Shown: positions 42,789 through 51,703 of the stretch, piece by piece
Layout: every line of letters begins with the position of its first letter
Numbering within the stretch: position 1 is the stretch's first letter
NCBI RefSeq assembly: GCF_000754095.2
Contig: NZ_JQSG02000004.1
Location: 1 to 64,000 of the forward strand
Reading direction: 5' to 3'
Length of the DNA: 64,000 nt
Source: Acidihalobacter prosperus
Lineage (GTDB): Bacteria > Pseudomonadota > Gammaproteobacteria > DSM-5130 > Acidihalobacteraceae
Notes under the pieces: model-generated
Told to the model about the DNA's origin: nothing
Databases searched by the model: none
The model's input: the letters and a program-made list of their open reading frames with translations, nothing else
Translations under genes and position numbers: made by a program

Positions 42789-42790
42789 GA
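41405..42790 (+). CDS. iscB: IscB, RNA-guided HNH/RuvC endonuclease (461 aa)
   Basis: PLMP motif at residues 12-15; RuvC-I Asp60 (RVALDPGSRATG); arginine-rich bridge helix around 109-134 (RRNFRRRRRG); RuvC-II Glu169 (IGIETVRFD); HNH with C210-x2-C213, His224, Asn238 and C243-x2-C246; RuvC-III His322 and Asp325 (KTHALDAL). All catalytic residues are present, so the nuclease is probably active. It is the ancestor-type relative of Cas9. GGAG lies 6 bases before the ATG. Its TGA overlaps the ATG of recJ. Confidence 0.93.
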   Translation: MAVFVIDKHKRPLMPCSEKRARLLLERGRAVVHRQVPFVIRLKDRTVQHSAVQPLRVALDPGSRATGMALVREKNTVDTGTGEVYRERIALNLFELVHRGHRIREQLDQRRNFRRRRRGANLRYRAPRFDNRRRPPGWLAPSLQHRVDTTMAWVRRLCRWAPASAIGIETVRFDTQRLQNPEISGVEYQQGALAGCEVREYLLEKWGRKCAYCGAENVPLEIEHIVPKSRGGSDRVSNLALACRACNQAKGNRDVRAFLADQPERLARILAQAKAPLKDAAAVNATRWALYRALVDTGLPVEAGTGGRTKWNRTRLGLPKTHALDALCVGQVDQVRHWRVPVLGIRCAGRGSYRRTRLTRHGFPRGYLTRNKSAFGFQTGDLIRAVVTKGKKAGTYLGRIAIRASGSFNIQTPMGVVQGIHHRFCTLLQRADGYGYFVQPKPTEAALSSPRLKAGVSSAGN

Positions 42791-44514
42791 TGAACACGAT
42801 CATCAAACGCCGACCGAACACGGCATCGGAAAATCTTCCGCTCATCGAACGCCTGTTTTGCGCCCGCGGCGTATCAGGCATTGAGGCTTCCGGACTTTCC
42901 GACATCCCTCCGTTCGACACCCTGCACGGTATTCATGATGCCGCCACGCTGATCGCGGATGCCATCGAAACCGGACGCCACATCCGCATCATCGGCGATT
43001 ACGACGTGGACGGAGCCACCAGCACCGCGCTCGTCTACCGGGCGCTCGCCCTGCTCGGTGCCAAGCGCGTCTCCTTCGCCGTTCCCAACCGGATCACGCA
43101 GGGATACGGCCTCTCGCCCGCACTGGTACAGGACGCCGCACGCGACGAGGCTCGCCTGCTCATCACCGTCGATAACGGTATCAGCGCCTTCGAAGGCGTC
43201 GACACCGCCCGCTATCTCGGCCTGCAGGTGGTCATCACGGACCATCACTTGCCCGGGGAACGATTGCCGAACGCCGACGCCATCGTAAACCCGGCCATCC
43301 CCGGACAGGATTTCCCAAGCAGGTCGCTCGCCGGCGTCGGCGTCGCGTTCTACGTCATGGCCGCCGCCCGCGCCGAACTCGACAGCCGCGGCGCTTTTGC
43401 CGGCCGAGACAAGCCGTCTCTATCCAGCCTGCTTGACCTCGTGGCGCTCGGCACCGTCGCCGATGTCGTCAAACTCGATTCCCTCAATCGAACATTGGTC
43501 CGTGCAGGCCTGCGCCGCATTCGGCACGGCATGACCGCCACGGGGCTGCGCGCCCTGGTCGACGTGGCCGGTCGCGACATAACGCACCTATCGGAAACCG
43601 ACCTTGCCTTCGGCGTAGCGCCCAGACTGAACGCCGCGGGTCGCCTCGACGACATGACCCTGGGCATCGAATGCCTGCTCGCCACCGACACGGAACAGGC
43701 CCGATGTTTGGCCGGGCTCCTGGATATCACCAATCAGCGCCGACGCGAAATCGAGCAAACCATGCGCGCCGAAGCTCTGGCCGAGTGCGAAAACCTGCTC
43801 GATTCACTGAATAACGAAACACCCCCGCCTGGACTTTGCGTGTTCCAGAACGACTGGCACGAGGGCGTCGTCGGCTTGGTCGCCGGCAAACTCAAGGAGC
43901 GCTTCCATCGCCCCGCCGTCGCCTTCGCACCCGGCGCCGATGGCATGCTCAAGGGCTCTGCCAGGTCCATCCCAGGCATCCACATCCGCGACGTGCTGGC
44001 CGATATCGAATCGCGATCCCCGGGGCTTCTGCCTAAATTCGGCGGACACGCCATGGCCGCCGGGCTGTCCATCGACGCCGAACGTCTTGATACATTCCGC
44101 CCGCTGTGGGAGACGGCCATCGCCGAACGCGCAGATCCCCATGCATTCGAACCCGTTATCCTCACCGACGGCGAACTCGCTCCCGATGATCTGTCCCTGG
44201 CGTCGGCGATCGACATCGAAGCGGCCGGACCCTGGGGACAAGGATTCCCAGAACCCCTGTTCGACGGCGAGTTCACGGTAACCGGCGCCCGCATCATCGG
44301 CAAAGAGGGCAACCATCTCCGGCTCGACCTGCTGGACCCGCGCAGCGGCAAGATATTCCCGTCCGTGGCCTTCAACCACGCCGATATCGGGCTTGACGAT
44401 GATCCTCGCGGCCAGTCCGCCCGTTTTGTTTATCGGCTCTCGGCCAACCGCTTCCGCGGCGATGTCAGTCTGCAGCTGATGGTCGAAGCCTATGATTTGC
44501 CCGTCGCACCATGA
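42790..44514 (+). CDS. recJ: RecJ, single-strand-specific 5'-3' exonuclease (574 aa)
   Basis: DHH-family motifs: IIGDYDVDGATST at residues 67-79, LITVDNGIS, and TDHHLPGE (His152-His153), then FGVAPRLNAAGRL and the C-terminal FGGHAMAAG of the DHHA1 domain. It degrades single-stranded DNA in repair and recombination. Its own upstream sequence has been replaced by the end of the IscB element, so its expression may now depend on that element. Overlaps the next gene by ATGA. Confidence 0.92.
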   Translation: MNTIIKRRPNTASENLPLIERLFCARGVSGIEASGLSDIPPFDTLHGIHDAATLIADAIETGRHIRIIGDYDVDGATSTALVYRALALLGAKRVSFAVPNRITQGYGLSPALVQDAARDEARLLITVDNGISAFEGVDTARYLGLQVVITDHHLPGERLPNADAIVNPAIPGQDFPSRSLAGVGVAFYVMAAARAELDSRGAFAGRDKPSLSSLLDLVALGTVADVVKLDSLNRTLVRAGLRRIRHGMTATGLRALVDVAGRDITHLSETDLAFGVAPRLNAAGRLDDMTLGIECLLATDTEQARCLAGLLDITNQRRREIEQTMRAEALAECENLLDSLNNETPPPGLCVFQNDWHEGVVGLVAGKLKERFHRPAVAFAPGADGMLKGSARSIPGIHIRDVLADIESRSPGLLPKFGGHAMAAGLSIDAERLDTFRPLWETAIAERADPHAFEPVILTDGELAPDDLSLASAIDIEAAGPWGQGFPEPLFDGEFTVTGARIIGKEGNHLRLDLLDPRSGKIFPSVAFNHADIGLDDDPRGQSARFVYRLSANRFRGDVSLQLMVEAYDLPVAP

Positions 44515-45734
44515 AAGGACAAACATCTCTCTTCGATGCGGTCACCGAGGCGTTTGCCGAACGCGAATGTCTGACGACCCCGCAGCTCTATCTCGAAGTC
44601 GCCGATCGCGCCGGGCTACCCGATACCGAATTATCCAGACGAGAAATAATCGGAGGACAACGACACAACATCACCAAGCGAAAAATTCGCTGGGTCCAGC
44701 AAACGCTCAAACACATGGGACTGGTGGAAAATACCGGGCGCGGCGTATGGACCTTGAGCTCCGAAGGCCACCGCAAACTCAAACTGCGCCGCATCAAACC
44801 CGGCTTTATCATGCTCGCCTTCTCAACCGATTTGGGGCTGGCTTTGTGGGCCGATGCCGCCACGGCCGCCAGCCGTCTGAACGAGCCAGTGCATCTGGTA
44901 CTGACGAGTCCGCCCTATCCACTTGCCAAGGCTCGCGCCTATGGCAATCCCAGCGAAGCCGAATACGTCGATTTCATCTGCGCGGCGCTTGAGCCGATTG
45001 TTTCTACCCTGGCCCCAGGCGGTTCCATTGTCCTCAACGTCGGTAATGACGTGTTCGAGCGAGGCTTGCCGTCTCGCTCCCTCTATCGAGAGCGCATGGT
45101 CATCGCGCTGCATGATCGACTCGGCCTGCATAAGATGGACGAGATCCCCTGGGTCAATCGCACCAAGCCGCCAGGGCCGGTTCAATGGGCTTCAATCGAG
45201 CGGGTGCAACTCAATGTCGGATGGGAACCTGTGTACTGGTTTACCAACGATCCTACCCGTGTGCGCGCGGACAACCGCCGCGTACTGGAGCCGCATACCG
45301 AGCGGCACATCCGTTTCCTTGAGCGCGGCGGCGCGCGTCACGATCGAGAATATTCAGACGGAGCCTATCGACAGCGGGCGGGGCGATCATGGGCCAATGT
45401 CACCTCTGGACGTATTCCGTGCAACGTTCTCGAGCTACCGCATGGATGCGCCTCGCAAAGCGCCTATAAGGCGGCTGCAAAGGCGGCTGGCCTGCCGGTT
45501 CACGGTGCGCCGTTTCCCGCTAAACTGGCCGAGTTTTTCATCAAGTTCCTGACGGTCGAGGGCGACCTGGTTGCGGACTTCATGGCCGGGTCGCTGACGG
45601 TGCCCGTCATGGCCGAATTGCTGGGGCGTCACTGGATCGCCTCTGACGTGATTTGGGAATACCTAGCCGGCGGTTCACTTCGATTCCATGATGCTGAAAA
45701 GAACCCTGTTTTCCAGTCTGTGAGCAAAAATTAG
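44511..45734 (+). CDS. site-specific DNA methyltransferase with N-terminal winged-helix region (407 aa)
   Basis: TSPPYP near residue 131 is motif IV of N4-cytosine/N6-adenine methyltransferases, and ADFMAGSLTVPVMAELLGRHWIASD near the end is motif I and II, the beta-class order. Residues 1-100 look like a winged-helix domain (LTTPQLYLEVADRAGL). No restriction gene is adjacent. ATGA overlap with recJ. Confidence 0.8.
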   Translation: MKGQTSLFDAVTEAFAERECLTTPQLYLEVADRAGLPDTELSRREIIGGQRHNITKRKIRWVQQTLKHMGLVENTGRGVWTLSSEGHRKLKLRRIKPGFIMLAFSTDLGLALWADAATAASRLNEPVHLVLTSPPYPLAKARAYGNPSEAEYVDFICAALEPIVSTLAPGGSIVLNVGNDVFERGLPSRSLYRERMVIALHDRLGLHKMDEIPWVNRTKPPGPVQWASIERVQLNVGWEPVYWFTNDPTRVRADNRRVLEPHTERHIRFLERGGARHDREYSDGAYRQRAGRSWANVTSGRIPCNVLELPHGCASQSAYKAAAKAAGLPVHGAPFPAKLAEFFIKFLTVEGDLVADFMAGSLTVPVMAELLGRHWIASDVIWEYLAGGSLRFHDAEKNPVFQSVSKN

Positions 45735-45781
45735 GCTGGAATGGGAGTTATGAAACATCCGGATTAGATGCCGCCGGAAAT

Positions 45782-45811
45782 AAAAAGGCCCGCTTCAAGC
45801 GGGCCTTTTTA
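45782..45811 (+). terminator. rho-independent terminator
   Basis: AAAAGGCCCGC / GCGGGCCTTTTT stem with loop TTCAA and a T-run, ending the recJ-methyltransferase unit. Works in both directions because A-runs precede it. Confidence 0.85.
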
Positions 45812-45832
45812 TAGAAACCCGGTATATATAGG

Positions 45833-46015
45833 CTAGGCAGCGAGTGGCTCTCGCTGAGCAGTGTATTCATCAGCGGCCACACTAAACCAAGACACCCCCT
45901 TGATATCATTGCCCATCTGCTCAAGAGCAGAGTAAATGGCGCATTCAAACGCTTGAATGAGGTCAGCCTTCATATCAAGGAAATCTTGAAAGTCGTTCGA
46001 TTGAATCTGACTCAT
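45833..46015 (-). CDS. small hypothetical protein (60 aa)
   Basis: GGGAGGAG lies 5 bases before the ATG. Acidic helical protein (DFLDMKADLIQAFECAIYSALEQ). Shares the terminator at 45782-45811 with the convergent methyltransferase gene. Not recognised. Confidence 0.55.
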   Translation of the reverse strand: MSQIQSNDFQDFLDMKADLIQAFECAIYSALEQMGNDIKGVSWFSVAADEYTAQREPLAA

Positions 46016-46117
46016 GAAACTCTCCTCCCTGAACTAACTGGCAGTTCACATGCAACTGCGAGCAATAACACTCAGGAATTTACCATACCCCAAAATTGTA
46101 AAGCAAAGCTTTTCTTA

Positions 46118-46675
46118 CTAAGCAGCTTTCTTTTCAAGGACTAACCAGTTGCCGTGAGTAGCAACTTTTATGCCCATGGTCGCTGGTAGGGATAAGACAA
46201 TTCCTTGCATGAACTCTTTGGTTAGCGGCGTTGAGCACCATACCTTTAGTTGGCATGATGGTAGTTCTTCGAATGTCAATCCAAAAGCCTCTACCAACGC
46301 GGATGCTGCAAGACGCGCCAGCTCTTCTAGCGGCATAGTCTCTTCATCCAAGGTGGAAACTTCCCATTTGGGCTGGACGTGGATCTGCAGAACCTTCAGC
46401 CATGGGCCATCCGATTGAGGTCGCGCATGTGATATTTCTAACAATGCACAAGCGACATACGGTTTATCCTCTTGGGAAAGGACATAACAATAAGTGTTCT
46501 TGTCTTGCTGTCCATTTACATGCCTCTTTGCCCACTCAAGGATACGGCGATAGGCGCTAGATGGAACTTCTGCTTCATTCTCTTGCAACTGTGTAGTCCA
46601 GACCGAATGCGTAGCATCGTAGATTGCTTGGTCGATGGTTTTTATGAGGAATCCGGGTTGTGTCGCCATTCTCAT
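46118..46675 (-). CDS. hypothetical protein (185 aa)
   Basis: Lower GC than neighbours. Alpha/beta protein with no motif I recognise. Start uncertain: an ATG at 46675, another at 46669, or a TTG at 46708, none with a strong ribosome site. Confidence 0.5.
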   Translation of the reverse strand: MRMATQPGFLIKTIDQAIYDATHSVWTTQLQENEAEVPSSAYRRILEWAKRHVNGQQDKNTYCYVLSQEDKPYVACALLEISHARPQSDGPWLKVLQIHVQPKWEVSTLDEETMPLEELARLAASALVEAFGLTFEELPSCQLKVWCSTPLTKEFMQGIVLSLPATMGIKVATHGNWLVLEKKAA

Positions 46676-46708
46676 CTGATTCGTTTTGGTTATTAAATCA
46701 CTATCCAA

Positions 46709-47163
46709 GCTCGAAATTCTAACACGTCGATGGGCAATAACATTCCAGGCTAGTTAAGACCTCATCTCATACACACCCCCTAAAGGGTTCTGCCCCTCGC
46801 GTCGCACAAGGGTTCGCTTCGCCGCCTACGAAGGTATCCCTGCCCCGTAGGGCCTTACTGCACTGCGCAAGCTCTGGTCGCGCGCTGCTCTTGCCGCTGA
46901 CGCAAATATTAACGCTCATCGCTGACCTCGACGAGCAAAAATCGGCGTATTACGGTTCAGCGCCGATACCTTACCTCTGGCTAAAGCAATACCAGCAAAT
47001 CAAACCGCCGCCAAGGAACACCTACAGGCTGGACTCATCCCGCTCTAAACCAAGAATGGCTCCCTGGCGATTCATGCTGACCAAAGAGCATCCGAATCGA
47101 AAGCTCGAACTGGTGTGCTGTGAGACGATATGCTTAACGACACGCTTACCAGCGGATCAGGCT
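46709..47163. other. gap without a clear gene
   Basis: The dinB frame stays open upstream to 46891, but that extension does not look like polymerase sequence and dinB starts well at 47164. I see no good LexA-type palindrome here. No strong repeat. Confidence 0.4.
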
Positions 47164-48363
47164 ATGCAACGATGGATCATGCATATCGATCTCGACGCGT
47201 TCTTCGCCTCGATAGAACAGCGCGACCACCCCGAGTGGCAAGGACGCCCACTCGTGGTCGGTGCAGCGCCCGGTCAACGCGGCGTCGTCGCAACCTGCTC
47301 CTACGAAGCTCGTCGGTACGGCGTCCGGTCCGCCATGCCTATCTCCCAGGCCGCACAACGCTTGCCCGATGATGCCGTCTACGTCCGCCCGCGCATGGCG
47401 CATTATGCAGCGGTATCCAGGCAGATCATGGCCGCGCTCGAGAACATCTCGCCATCGGTGGAGCAGGCCTCCGTCGACGAAGCCTATCTCGACGTGTCTG
47501 GCCTAGAACGCCTCATCGGCCCACCGGAAACCATCGGACGGCAGGCCAAGCACATCATCAAGAACACCGTGGGTCTCACCGCATCGGCAGGCATCGGCCC
47601 CAATCGCTTCATCGCCAAACTCGCTTCGGAATACCGCAAGCCCGATGGGCTCATGGTGGTCCACCCGCACGAAGTACAGGCATTTCTCGATCCCATGCCC
47701 ATCTCTGCGCTGCGCGGCATCGGTCCCAGGACTGCTCCGGCGCTCAGGCAGATGGGACTTGAACGTATTGTGGATGTCCGACAAACCGATCCCGCTTTGC
47801 TTGAAAGACGCCTTGGACTTCGCCTTGCGCAGGTCATCCTCAACCAGGCGCACGGCCGAGGTTCCGATGAGGTGCAACTCCATTCGGTTCGTCAGTCAAT
47901 CTCCAAGGAAACCACCTTCGAGCAGGATATCGTCGACCAGGCGCGCCTGCGCGAAACCCTGCTGTGGGCTGCGCAGGAAGTCGGCCGCACGGCGCGCCGA
48001 GAAGGGCTGCAGGGCAGGACCATCACGCTCAAAATCCGCTTGGAAAACTTCAAGACATTCACCCGACAACGAAAGCTGCCGGCGCCCACCGACGACGACA
48101 CCGTTCTCTATCGGCAGGCATGGGCGCTTTACCGGGAAAGCGGACTGGCCGAGCATCCCGTACGACTGCTTGGACTCGGCCTCAGCGATTGGCAGCAGGA
48201 TGCGCCATCGCAAGGCGACTTATTCGACACGCCATCTCACCCATCAGAGCACGCGCAGACGCCACAGCGCGACCGGCGGACGCGGCTCTTTCAAACCCTC
48301 GATGGGATCAGTAACAAGTTCGGACAGAACGCCATAACGCTCGGCCTCCGACGCAAGACCTAG
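47164..48363 (+). CDS. dinB: DNA polymerase IV (Y-family translesion polymerase, 399 aa)
   Basis: MHIDLDAFFASIEQ supplies the first catalytic Asp pair and VDEAYLDVSG the second acidic pair. TASAGIGPNRFIAKLAS and the helix-hairpin-helix GIGPRTAPALRQMG are typical of DinB. The C-terminus ends LGLRRKT, and the QGDLF near residue 351 could be a beta-clamp-binding motif, which is notable because the element encodes its own clamp. Confidence 0.92.
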   Translation: MQRWIMHIDLDAFFASIEQRDHPEWQGRPLVVGAAPGQRGVVATCSYEARRYGVRSAMPISQAAQRLPDDAVYVRPRMAHYAAVSRQIMAALENISPSVEQASVDEAYLDVSGLERLIGPPETIGRQAKHIIKNTVGLTASAGIGPNRFIAKLASEYRKPDGLMVVHPHEVQAFLDPMPISALRGIGPRTAPALRQMGLERIVDVRQTDPALLERRLGLRLAQVILNQAHGRGSDEVQLHSVRQSISKETTFEQDIVDQARLRETLLWAAQEVGRTARREGLQGRTITLKIRLENFKTFTRQRKLPAPTDDDTVLYRQAWALYRESGLAEHPVRLLGLGLSDWQQDAPSQGDLFDTPSHPSEHAQTPQRDRRTRLFQTLDGISNKFGQNAITLGLRRKT

Positions 48364-48400
48364 CGCAGCACCAGCACCACTCTTCAAGATCCAAAAAAAA

Positions 48401-48425
48401 GGCCGGAGAGATCATCTCTCCGGCC
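48401..48425 (-). terminator. rho-independent terminator
   Basis: GGCCGGAGAGA / TCTCTCCGGCC perfect 11-base stem, followed by eight T residues on the minus strand. Ends the minus-strand small gene at 48479 and can also stop dinB transcription. Confidence 0.85.
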
Positions 48426-48478
48426 TTGGTAGCTGTATTCAAATGGAGCGGTTTTCGCCTGGCTTGATGCGCAGCAAA

Positions 48479-48601
48479 TCACTCATTTCCACGGGTGCGC
48501 TTGTTATGCCGACTCACCCGTGCGTTGTATCTCGGAACACCAAAAACGGCAACAAAGCCGAAAATCATGATGATCCACAAGGCATATCCGAAACTACTCA
48601 T
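48479..48601 (-). CDS. tiny membrane protein (40 aa)
   Basis: GGGAG lies 7-8 bases before the ATG. One transmembrane helix (YALWIIMIFGFVAVFGV) then a basic tail. A 24-codon frame with a lipobox-like LVGC (48594-48668) overlaps its start and could be a coupled lipopeptide, but this is weak. Confidence 0.5.
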   Translation of the reverse strand: MSSFGYALWIIMIFGFVAVFGVPRYNARVSRHNKRTRGNE

Positions 48602-48769
48602 AGCCGTCTCCCGTGGCTTTATCGCCAACCACGCAGCCAACAAGCAAGATCGTAAGACCGATTAGCATCACAGACAACGCAAGAAGAGAATGCCCTCGTG
48701 GTAACGCCTATATCTCGCAAGCCTTTGTGCACCAACGTCATCGATAGCCTTTTTGCCATCATAGCCTCG

Positions 48770-49783
48770 CTATATAAGTGAGGCTTGAACCTGACCGTGG
48801 CAAGCACATCGATCCGGTCGATCTTGGACCTCAATCACCACGCCACCTCTTACATATCCTAGGTTGTGTCTTTCGCTGATGGGTATCCGGTCCAACGTAC
48901 CTGACTTCGAACCCAAATAGCCGATAAGCTCATCGGCACAATGCGAAAATCCTCTTGTGATCTTCTCGCGATCAATCCTAATGACCGCGGAACCCGGCAA
49001 ATACGGCATGTGCTCGAAATGCGTCTTCAGATCAGTCATCGCATTTCGCCAATGCCCAGGGCAGGATGATTCAAGAACACCATAACCGGACACAAATCCC
49101 GCTTCCAGCGAATACTGCCAGTCGCCAATATCCAGCAAACCATCAGCACCCTGGACGACGATATTCTCTGCGCCCTCTATGCGATAAACACCCGGCAGAC
49201 TGTAAGCCGGCGCTTGCTTCGTCTTCGGCGGATTCCAGCCAAATCCGAACGCAGGTTCCTCCGTCAGATCATGCGGGCTGATATAGCGCCAGGCCATACC
49301 GCCATTCACAATCAACGCCAGTACATCCGCCTCTGCCGACAACCTGTCAATCCGGTATTCACCCGTATCCAGATAGTCGGCAACAAGATCATGGCCTTTC
49401 GACCGTAGGCGGTCTTTTAACGACGGCATGCATTTCTCGCTGATTTCTCCGTACGAAACAAATTCCTCGTCGACAACCCTCAGATTGATTGAAATGTCCT
49501 TTAACATGTACGGACGCTTCAATTCGCTCATCCAACTGCCGATGTACCCCAATGGGGTTAATTGACGACTCCGGCCTCTCAGCATGCCTCCGCAAACTGC
49601 AGACCCTATTCTGAAAATTTGCTCGACCGCGGTTCTTCCTGTGCCGAACCCAACGCACTCCCAGCTTGGTGTGTTCGGGTAACAGTTTCTCTCGTAGGTC
49701 TGCTCGAACAACGCGTAATAGACTTGACCATCATCGGCCAAAATGGCGCCCACCTTGCGGGCGCAGGTAATCGTGGCTCCCAT
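48770..49783 (-). CDS. hypothetical protein (337 aa)
   Basis: The ATG at 49783 has GAGGAG about 9 bases upstream; an in-frame Met at 49792 has none. The N-terminal VGAILADDGQVYYALFEQTYERNCYP looks like a proteasome/Ntn-type strand pair but this is speculative. Cysteine-containing, no membrane segment. Not recognised. Confidence 0.55.
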   Translation of the reverse strand: MGATITCARKVGAILADDGQVYYALFEQTYERNCYPNTPSWECVGFGTGRTAVEQIFRIGSAVCGGMLRGRSRQLTPLGYIGSWMSELKRPYMLKDISINLRVVDEEFVSYGEISEKCMPSLKDRLRSKGHDLVADYLDTGEYRIDRLSAEADVLALIVNGGMAWRYISPHDLTEEPAFGFGWNPPKTKQAPAYSLPGVYRIEGAENIVVQGADGLLDIGDWQYSLEAGFVSGYGVLESSCPGHWRNAMTDLKTHFEHMPYLPGSAVIRIDREKITRGFSHCADELIGYLGSKSGTLDRIPISERHNLGYVRGGVVIEVQDRPDRCACHGQVQASLI

Positions 49784-50018
49784 CAAGAACACTCCTCTAT
49801 GAATGATGTGTTGCCAGAGACGCGGCTGGCATCCGCTTAAATGTCATTTTCGGTGCGCGCCACGAACGCACGGAAAATGACGCCGCGTGATAGCGCGGGA
49901 ATCCGAGCCAAGATTTTCAGGTTTTCTGATAAGAACCAGGGGCGACTAAGCGCCCCTGGTATAACACTGAATGTCCTGAGCAAACTCAGTGATTGTCGAA
50001 CCCGACTAAAACACCCGC

Positions 50019-50783
50019 TTACGAGGGAACCTCGCTATCAAACAGATCATGCTCAACAGCGTATTCAACCAATGATGTTTCTGGCAGTTCAATTTCCACC
50101 TCTTCATCCGCCTCGTCATCCCAGGTGAATTTTTCGGTAACCCCATAGCAGGCCGCATAAAAGGCGTTATCACCGGTATCGATATACGTCACCTCAAGCT
50201 CGCCGTCCTGGAGCACATACAGGCACGCAAAACACGAACCCTCATCAAAACAACCAATGAGTATCCGATGTTCCGGCAATATTTCGGCCAGCTTCCGGTA
50301 AATCGGCTCGGCCGGCGACCAGGCTGTGTCGAAAACGAACTCACGAAGACCATCAACTTCGTCATAGTCATAAGCATTCCACTTCGTACCCCAGTTATTA
50401 CACGCCCACTCGTACCAGGTGGTGGCACCATAACGTTTGCGGTTTTCCTCGTACAAATGACCTAGGCGCTCTTCTTCGCTGCCCTTATACGCCACTCGGG
50501 CGACCTCGAGATCGCTCAGTTTCGCGCACTCAGGGTGCGCTTCCCGATAAGCGCGGATTTTCTCAATTATCCAATAATCGAGCACTGACGGGTTGTCGCT
50601 ATAGTAAAGCTGGTGGCCTATACGCCCAACCGAGCCGGATTGGATGTTCAATGATTCCGGCATCGGAACAAGCTTCTCGAAATCGAAATAACTTTCTCCT
50701 TCGTCGTTTTGGCTCAAGAACTGGCGAAGCGCTTCCGGGTCGCCGTCCACAACCACGACACGATTGATCACATGATTCGGCAT
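50019..50783 (-). CDS. YubB/DUF1281 ferredoxin-like domain protein (254 aa)
   Basis: Starts MPNHVINRVVVVDGD with GAGGA upstream. FDFEKLVPMPESL and WACNNWGTKWNAYDYD are the diagnostic blocks of the DUF1281/YubB family found on IncF and IncA/C plasmids and phages. Acidic C-terminus. Function unknown. A hairpin (CAGGGGCG / CGCCCCTG near 49938-49959) follows as terminator. Confidence 0.75.
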   Translation of the reverse strand: MPNHVINRVVVVDGDPEALRQFLSQNDEGESYFDFEKLVPMPESLNIQSGSVGRIGHQLYYSDNPSVLDYWIIEKIRAYREAHPECAKLSDLEVARVAYKGSEEERLGHLYEENRKRYGATTWYEWACNNWGTKWNAYDYDEVDGLREFVFDTAWSPAEPIYRKLAEILPEHRILIGCFDEGSCFACLYVLQDGELEVTYIDTGDNAFYAACYGVTEKFTWDDEADEEVEIELPETSLVEYAVEHDLFDSEVPS

Positions 50784-50989
50784 GATGTTTTCCTCGTCTG
50801 AAAGGATTGATGACCGAGCAGATGACACTGCCGGTAATGTTCCGCTGAGACGCCAGCGGAGCGCGTATTCATGGCATGACACCGAAGCGCCATAGCATGA
50901 ATACGGCTCAGACGAATCCATCATCCAGTCAACTTACCGGGCCTCAAAAGAGGCCCGGCAACAGATCTTCAACTACCCATTACCTGGCC

Positions 50990-51274
50990 TCAAATGAGGC
51001 CCGATAACAGAATATCGTCCAAGGCTTTAAGCTCGTCGTCTTCAAAAACATCGGGGTCAACTCCACCCGCCTCACCGACAGCTTTTGCTGGAACAGTAAA
51101 TTCCGACAGACACTGACGCTCCGCTGTCCGCGCGTAGGTCTCAACGCGCAGATCCCCTGACTCCAGTTGAATATGTATGGCGTGAGCGCCAACATTGACC
51201 CAACCAGACGCATTCCCGTTGTCGTTAGTCAGACGAACAATATCTGATTCCTCAATTTCAAATTGACTGTTCAT
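50990..51274 (-). CDS. hypothetical protein (94 aa)
   Basis: AGGAGG lies 6 bases before the ATG. Strand-rich N-terminal half (SDIVRLTNDNGNASGWVNVG, then AIHIQLESGDLRVETYAR) followed by an acidic helix. A plasmid accessory protein by context; not recognised. Confidence 0.6.
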   Translation of the reverse strand: MNSQFEIEESDIVRLTNDNGNASGWVNVGAHAIHIQLESGDLRVETYARTAERQCLSEFTVPAKAVGEAGGVDPDVFEDDELKALDDILLSGLI

Positions 51275-51282
51275 TTTGCCTC

Positions 51283-51498
51283 CTAAAAAACAGTCGCTTG
51301 ACGACGAGACCGTGAAGCATCTCGATTCGCCAGGTAATCGACGTATGCCTTAGCGCATGAAAATCCATCGTCATCATGCTCGAATGTGGCAATCGATTCG
51401 CTGCAGGTCGCCCCACAACGCATCACGTTGAAATACTCTTTTCCGTCATAAATCCAATAGCGACCATTCTCGTGTTTGATTTGATGCTCCTTGAGCAT
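51283..51498 (-). CDS. hypothetical protein (71 aa)
   Basis: The ATG at 51498 has GGAGG 8 bases upstream. Contains WIYDGKEYFNVMRCGATCSES, a pattern of small plasmid proteins with two Cys. Ends 9 bases before the next minus-strand gene, so the two form an operon. Confidence 0.55.
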   Translation of the reverse strand: MLKEHQIKHENGRYWIYDGKEYFNVMRCGATCSESIATFEHDDDGFSCAKAYVDYLANRDASRSRRQATVF

Positions 51499-51703
51499 AG
51501 AAAGACCTCCGACACGAATCACTCCGTGCCTCGCATTTGTTCAAGTAAATTCGGCCTCGCCGCCGGCCGATGGCGTCATGGACAAATGCTTTGCCACTTG
51601 TCGATAACGTGAGATGCTAAACAGCTATCAGCCGCGAATAGCCCGCAAAGGCGGGTTCCGAAACCTACCCGGAAGATTCTCGCCTACTCGCCACCGAGGA
51701 ATG

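Noticed and set aside
42130-42789. In-frame extension of recJ upstream into iscB
   Set aside because: The extension is Gly/Arg/Pro-rich out-of-frame iscB sequence; RecJ begins well at 42790.
46891-47163. N-terminal extension of DinB
   Set aside because: DinB proteins start a few residues before the HIDLDAFF motif; the extension has no polymerase similarity.
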